A stretch of DNA of 17,561 nucleotides from Ignavibacteriaceae bacterium (GTDB taxonomy: Bacteria > Bacteroidota > Ignavibacteria > Ignavibacteriales > Ignavibacteriaceae): positions 1-17,561 of the forward strand of contig JANWIS010000078.1 in NCBI GenBank assembly GCA_025449775.1, written 5' to 3'. A program made the translations under genes and the position numbers. Under the pieces are notes generated by a model. It ran no database searches, was not told where the DNA came from, and saw only the letters and a list, made by a program, of their open reading frames with translations. The first letter of the stretch is position 1, and each line of letters opens with the position of its first letter. Shown piece by piece: positions 15,778-17,561 of this stretch.

Positions 15778-16287
15778 ATGGTTACTCTGATGAAGGGATT
15801 TTTTACATCTGATGCAGCTAAACTGGAACCGCAGGTTTTTTTAAACCATTGCAGCAATATGATTAAAGAAATAAAACTGGGCAGAATATTAATGTCATTC
15901 AGCTTATTAAGATTTGACAACAGCAACTTAATAATCTCGAGCGCAGGCATGCCACCGGTTTATTATTACAATTCTGAAGAGAAGGAAACCGAAGAAATTC
16001 TTATCCAGGGAATGCCTCTCGGAGCAATGAAAAAGTTTTCATATAAAATAGTTGAGAAGAAATTGAAAAAGGGAGATACTGTCCTGCTGCTTTCAGATGG
16101 ATTACCTGAACAAACAAATCCGAACAATGAAATGTTCGACTATCCGAACATAAAAAACCAATTTAGTGCAATTGCAGAAAACTCACCTGATGAAATCATC
16201 AATAACCTTGTTAATAAAGCAGATGAATGGATGAATGGAAAACCTCAGGCAGATGATATGACATTTATTGTGATAAAAGTATTGTAG
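15778..16287 (+). CDS. C-terminal remainder of the SpoIIE/PP2C phosphatase
   Basis: This is the remaining 169 residues of the phosphatase domain, in the same frame as the sensor. Domain motifs are complete: SSAGMPPVYYY, GMPLGAM, LLLLSDGLPEQTN and a final QADDMTFIVIKVL with the metal-binding Asp pair. The first codons after the TGA (15763-15777, LQAGT) also belong to the domain, so the ATG at 15778 is merely the first internal Met. It has no ribosome-binding site and would give an inactive fragment lacking the DYYDF and GDATGH metal ligands. The partner substrate would be the phosphorylated STAS protein encoded at 16838. The stop is TAG. Confidence 0.85.
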   Translation: MVTLMKGFFTSDAAKLEPQVFLNHCSNMIKEIKLGRILMSFSLLRFDNSNLIISSAGMPPVYYYNSEEKETEEILIQGMPLGAMKKFSYKIVEKKLKKGDTVLLLSDGLPEQTNPNNEMFDYPNIKNQFSAIAENSPDEIINNLVNKADEWMNGKPQADDMTFIVIKVL

Positions 16288-16409
16288 ACTCATTTTTCAT
16301 TTCACACTTAATTTTTTAATTTGGAAGTGTCTAAGACTAAAAATAGAATTAAATGAAGCAGTGCAAATATGTATCAAGTTTTAATTAAGTATCTTTTAGA
16401 AAGAATCTG

Positions 16410-16826
16410 ATGGAACAAAACTTTAGTCTGGAAATTAAACTCCCAAAAGTAAACGATATCGAGCTTGTTGCAGTTGAAGCTCTTGAAAGAATGGGGAAGC
16501 ATCTCGAAATTTCTGAAGATAAAATCAGTGAAGCAAAAATTCTTGTTACCGAAGCAATAATAAATGGATTTGAACATTCTGGTATTTTAAATCCGTATGT
16601 AAACGTAGCATTTGTTATGACTAAAGAGAGATTAACTATTTTTGTAACTGACTACGGTAAGGGATTTAATACCGATGATGTTGAAGAACCTGAGATTTCT
16701 AAAAAAATTGGTAGTGAAAATAAACGAGGGTGGGGATTAAAGCTGATGGATTCTCTATCAGATGGATTAAGTATCGAATCTAATCCTACTGGAACAAAAA
16801 TATCTATAATTAAAAATTTATCTTAA
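16410..16826 (+). CDS. RsbW/SpoIIAB-like anti-sigma factor kinase (HATPase_c_2)
   Basis: This 138-residue GHKL-type ATPase has the N box EAIINGFEHS (Glu48, Asn52, His56), the G1 box DYGKGF and the G2 box RGWGLKLM, with the short length of RsbW-type serine kinases rather than histidine kinases. It lacks a dimerisation/phosphoacceptor domain. Such proteins phosphorylate the cognate STAS antagonist and, when not bound to it, hold a sigma factor or another target inactive. It lies 122 nt after the phosphatase and 11 nt before the STAS gene. No sigma factor gene is visible in the window, so the target is unknown. The ATG at 16410 follows an AGAAAG site. Confidence 0.88.
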   Translation: MEQNFSLEIKLPKVNDIELVAVEALERMGKHLEISEDKISEAKILVTEAIINGFEHSGILNPYVNVAFVMTKERLTIFVTDYGKGFNTDDVEEPEISKKIGSENKRGWGLKLMDSLSDGLSIESNPTGTKISIIKNLS

Positions 16827-16837
16827 TCGGGATTCTG

Positions 16838-17176
16838 ATGAGTGGCGAGTTTAAATTAATTTCTGAATTACATGACAAAGCTTTGTTATTAAAAACCGAT
16901 GTTTACATTAATAACGTTGCAGGAGAAAAAATAGTAAACGAATTCTCAAGCCATTTTGGTAGCGGAATAAATAAAGTTATTATGGATTTAGAAAAATCAA
17001 AGGTCATAAACTCAATTGGTATTTCATATCTACTTGAGGTTATTGAAAAGTTGAATGAAATAAATGGCAAGCTGATATTTACTAACCTCGATCCTACAAT
17101 AGAAAAAACATTCAATATTATGGGATTGTTTCAGTTTGCCGAAAAAGCTGATTCACTTGATTCTGCACTTAAATAA
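16838..17176 (+). CDS. STAS-domain anti-anti-sigma factor (SpoIIAA/RsbV type)
   Basis: This 112-residue STAS protein has the core VIMDLEKSKVINSIGISYLL, where Ser59 aligns with the phosphorylated Ser of SpoIIAA. It starts 11 nt after the kinase gene ends and would be its direct substrate and antagonist; the SpoIIE phosphatase upstream would reverse the phosphorylation. It is more divergent than the lone STAS protein at 6349-6684, with NSIG in place of SSWG at the site. An 11-nt leader, TCGGGATTCTG, immediately before its ATG is also found just upstream of the sensor-phosphatase start. The stop is TAA. Confidence 0.87.
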   Translation: MSGEFKLISELHDKALLLKTDVYINNVAGEKIVNEFSSHFGSGINKVIMDLEKSKVINSIGISYLLEVIEKLNEINGKLIFTNLDPTIEKTFNIMGLFQFAEKADSLDSALK

Positions 17177-17247
17177 CAAACTGTTGAAAACTTATTCAGT
17201 TACCTCCGGATTAATTAACGGAATCTTCATCATTAATTAAAATCACA

Positions 17248-17561
17248 TTGGAAAATAATTCCTTAGTTGAAAAATTATCTTTACAAGCCGAGTCCTTCCA
17301 GGAAGGATTTGAAACTCTGACAAAATCCGGCAGTCTTGATGAGCTGTTAAAAAACTTCTGGCATCTTTTACGCGGTAATTTTATTACAACAAACATCCAT
17401 TTATTCTACAGGGTAGATAAAGATTCTAAGTGGAAGAGTTTCCCTTCAACAGAAAAGATCAACGAACGGGATCTTTCTCTACTCTCTCTTGATAATCCGG
17501 TTCCGGTAAAATATTTAAATAATGAAAAATATAATGCTGTTGTAGTTCTGCCTTTATCAGA
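17248..17561 (+). CDS. Start of a further protein, possibly a sensor/phosphatase (3' end outside window)
   Basis: The frame is open from the TAA at 17212-17214 to the window end. The only usual start is TTG 17248; no ATG is available. The 104 visible residues begin with LENNSLVEKL, have a helix-rich opening and then RGNFITTNIHLFYRV, WKSFPS and YNAVVVLPL, which resembles the beginning of a GAF-like sensor. Position directly after a partner-switching module suggests another SpoIIE-type phosphatase or regulator, but no catalytic motif is visible yet. Confidence 0.5.
   Translation, partial: MENNSLVEKLSLQAESFQEGFETLTKSGSLDELLKNFWHLLRGNFITTNIHLFYRVDKDSKWKSFPSTEKINERDLSLLSLDNPVPVKYLNNEKYNAVVVLPLS

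Noticed and set aside
16304..16330. ACACTT...AAGTGT hairpin after the phosphatase gene as a terminator
   Set aside because: Six-bp stem with a 15-nt loop and no following T run; the kinase gene downstream is probably co-transcribed.

Overview
The window is AT-rich and densely coding, and it most resembles a member of the Ignavibacteria/Bacteroidota-Chlorobi group. The strongest pointer is the C-terminal tail of the giant secreted protein (NYPNPFNPST followed by a short beta-sandwich ending in a Lys-rich strand), which is a type A sorting domain of the type IX secretion system. Two-component-regulator beta-propellers (Reg_prop plus Y_Y_Y) joined to an output domain are also typical of this group. 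Taxonomy is inferred from gene content only.

Layout. (1) 2-5935 (+) is a tightly packed run: the 3' end of a neutral/alkaline ceramidase, a four-helix membrane protein with a Cys cluster, an FAD-linked oxidase of the gulonolactone/arabinonolactone oxidase type carrying a hydrophobic insert, a lipoprotein, a calcineurin-like metallophosphoesterase overlapping it by 11 nt, and a YkuD-like/peptidoglycan-binding protein. A conserved 90-residue protein of unknown function follows (6007-6279). Ceramidase, oxidase and phosphoesterase together suggest envelope lipid processing, but the substrate is unknown. (2) A lone STAS protein lies on the minus strand (6349-6684), followed by about 430 nt of non-coding DNA with several repeats. 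(3) 7119-12993 encodes a small secreted protein and a very large secreted protein (LamG, CSLREA/right-handed beta-helix, matrixin-like metalloprotease, VWA-like domain, nine GGLQWQ-type hexapeptide repeats, sorting domain). A strong intrinsic terminator follows. (4) 13126-17176 is a partner-switching module: membrane beta-propeller sensor with SpoIIE/PP2C phosphatase, RsbW-like anti-sigma kinase, and STAS anti-anti-sigma factor. The window ends inside another gene, possibly a further sensor.

The most striking observation is that two neighbouring large genes are each interrupted once by an in-frame TGA, with no frameshift. In the phosphatase the TGA lies in the metal-binding motif GDATGH-(TGA)-LQAG, where the family has Gly. 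In the giant secreted protein it lies at the LamG/beta-helix junction, where Gly is also plausible. Both fit a single GGA-to-TGA change. Of 13 gene ends visible, ten are TAA, two TAG and only one TGA, and that one has a TAG four codons downstream. With only two internal TGAs in about 5,450 codons, wholesale recoding is unlikely. Sequencing error, recent nonsense mutations or regulated readthrough are the alternatives to separate.

In the partner-switch module the phosphatase would dephosphorylate the STAS protein, which then sequesters the RsbW-like kinase and frees its target. If the TGA is a real stop the module loses its phosphatase. The lone STAS gene at 6349-6684 could tie into the same network.
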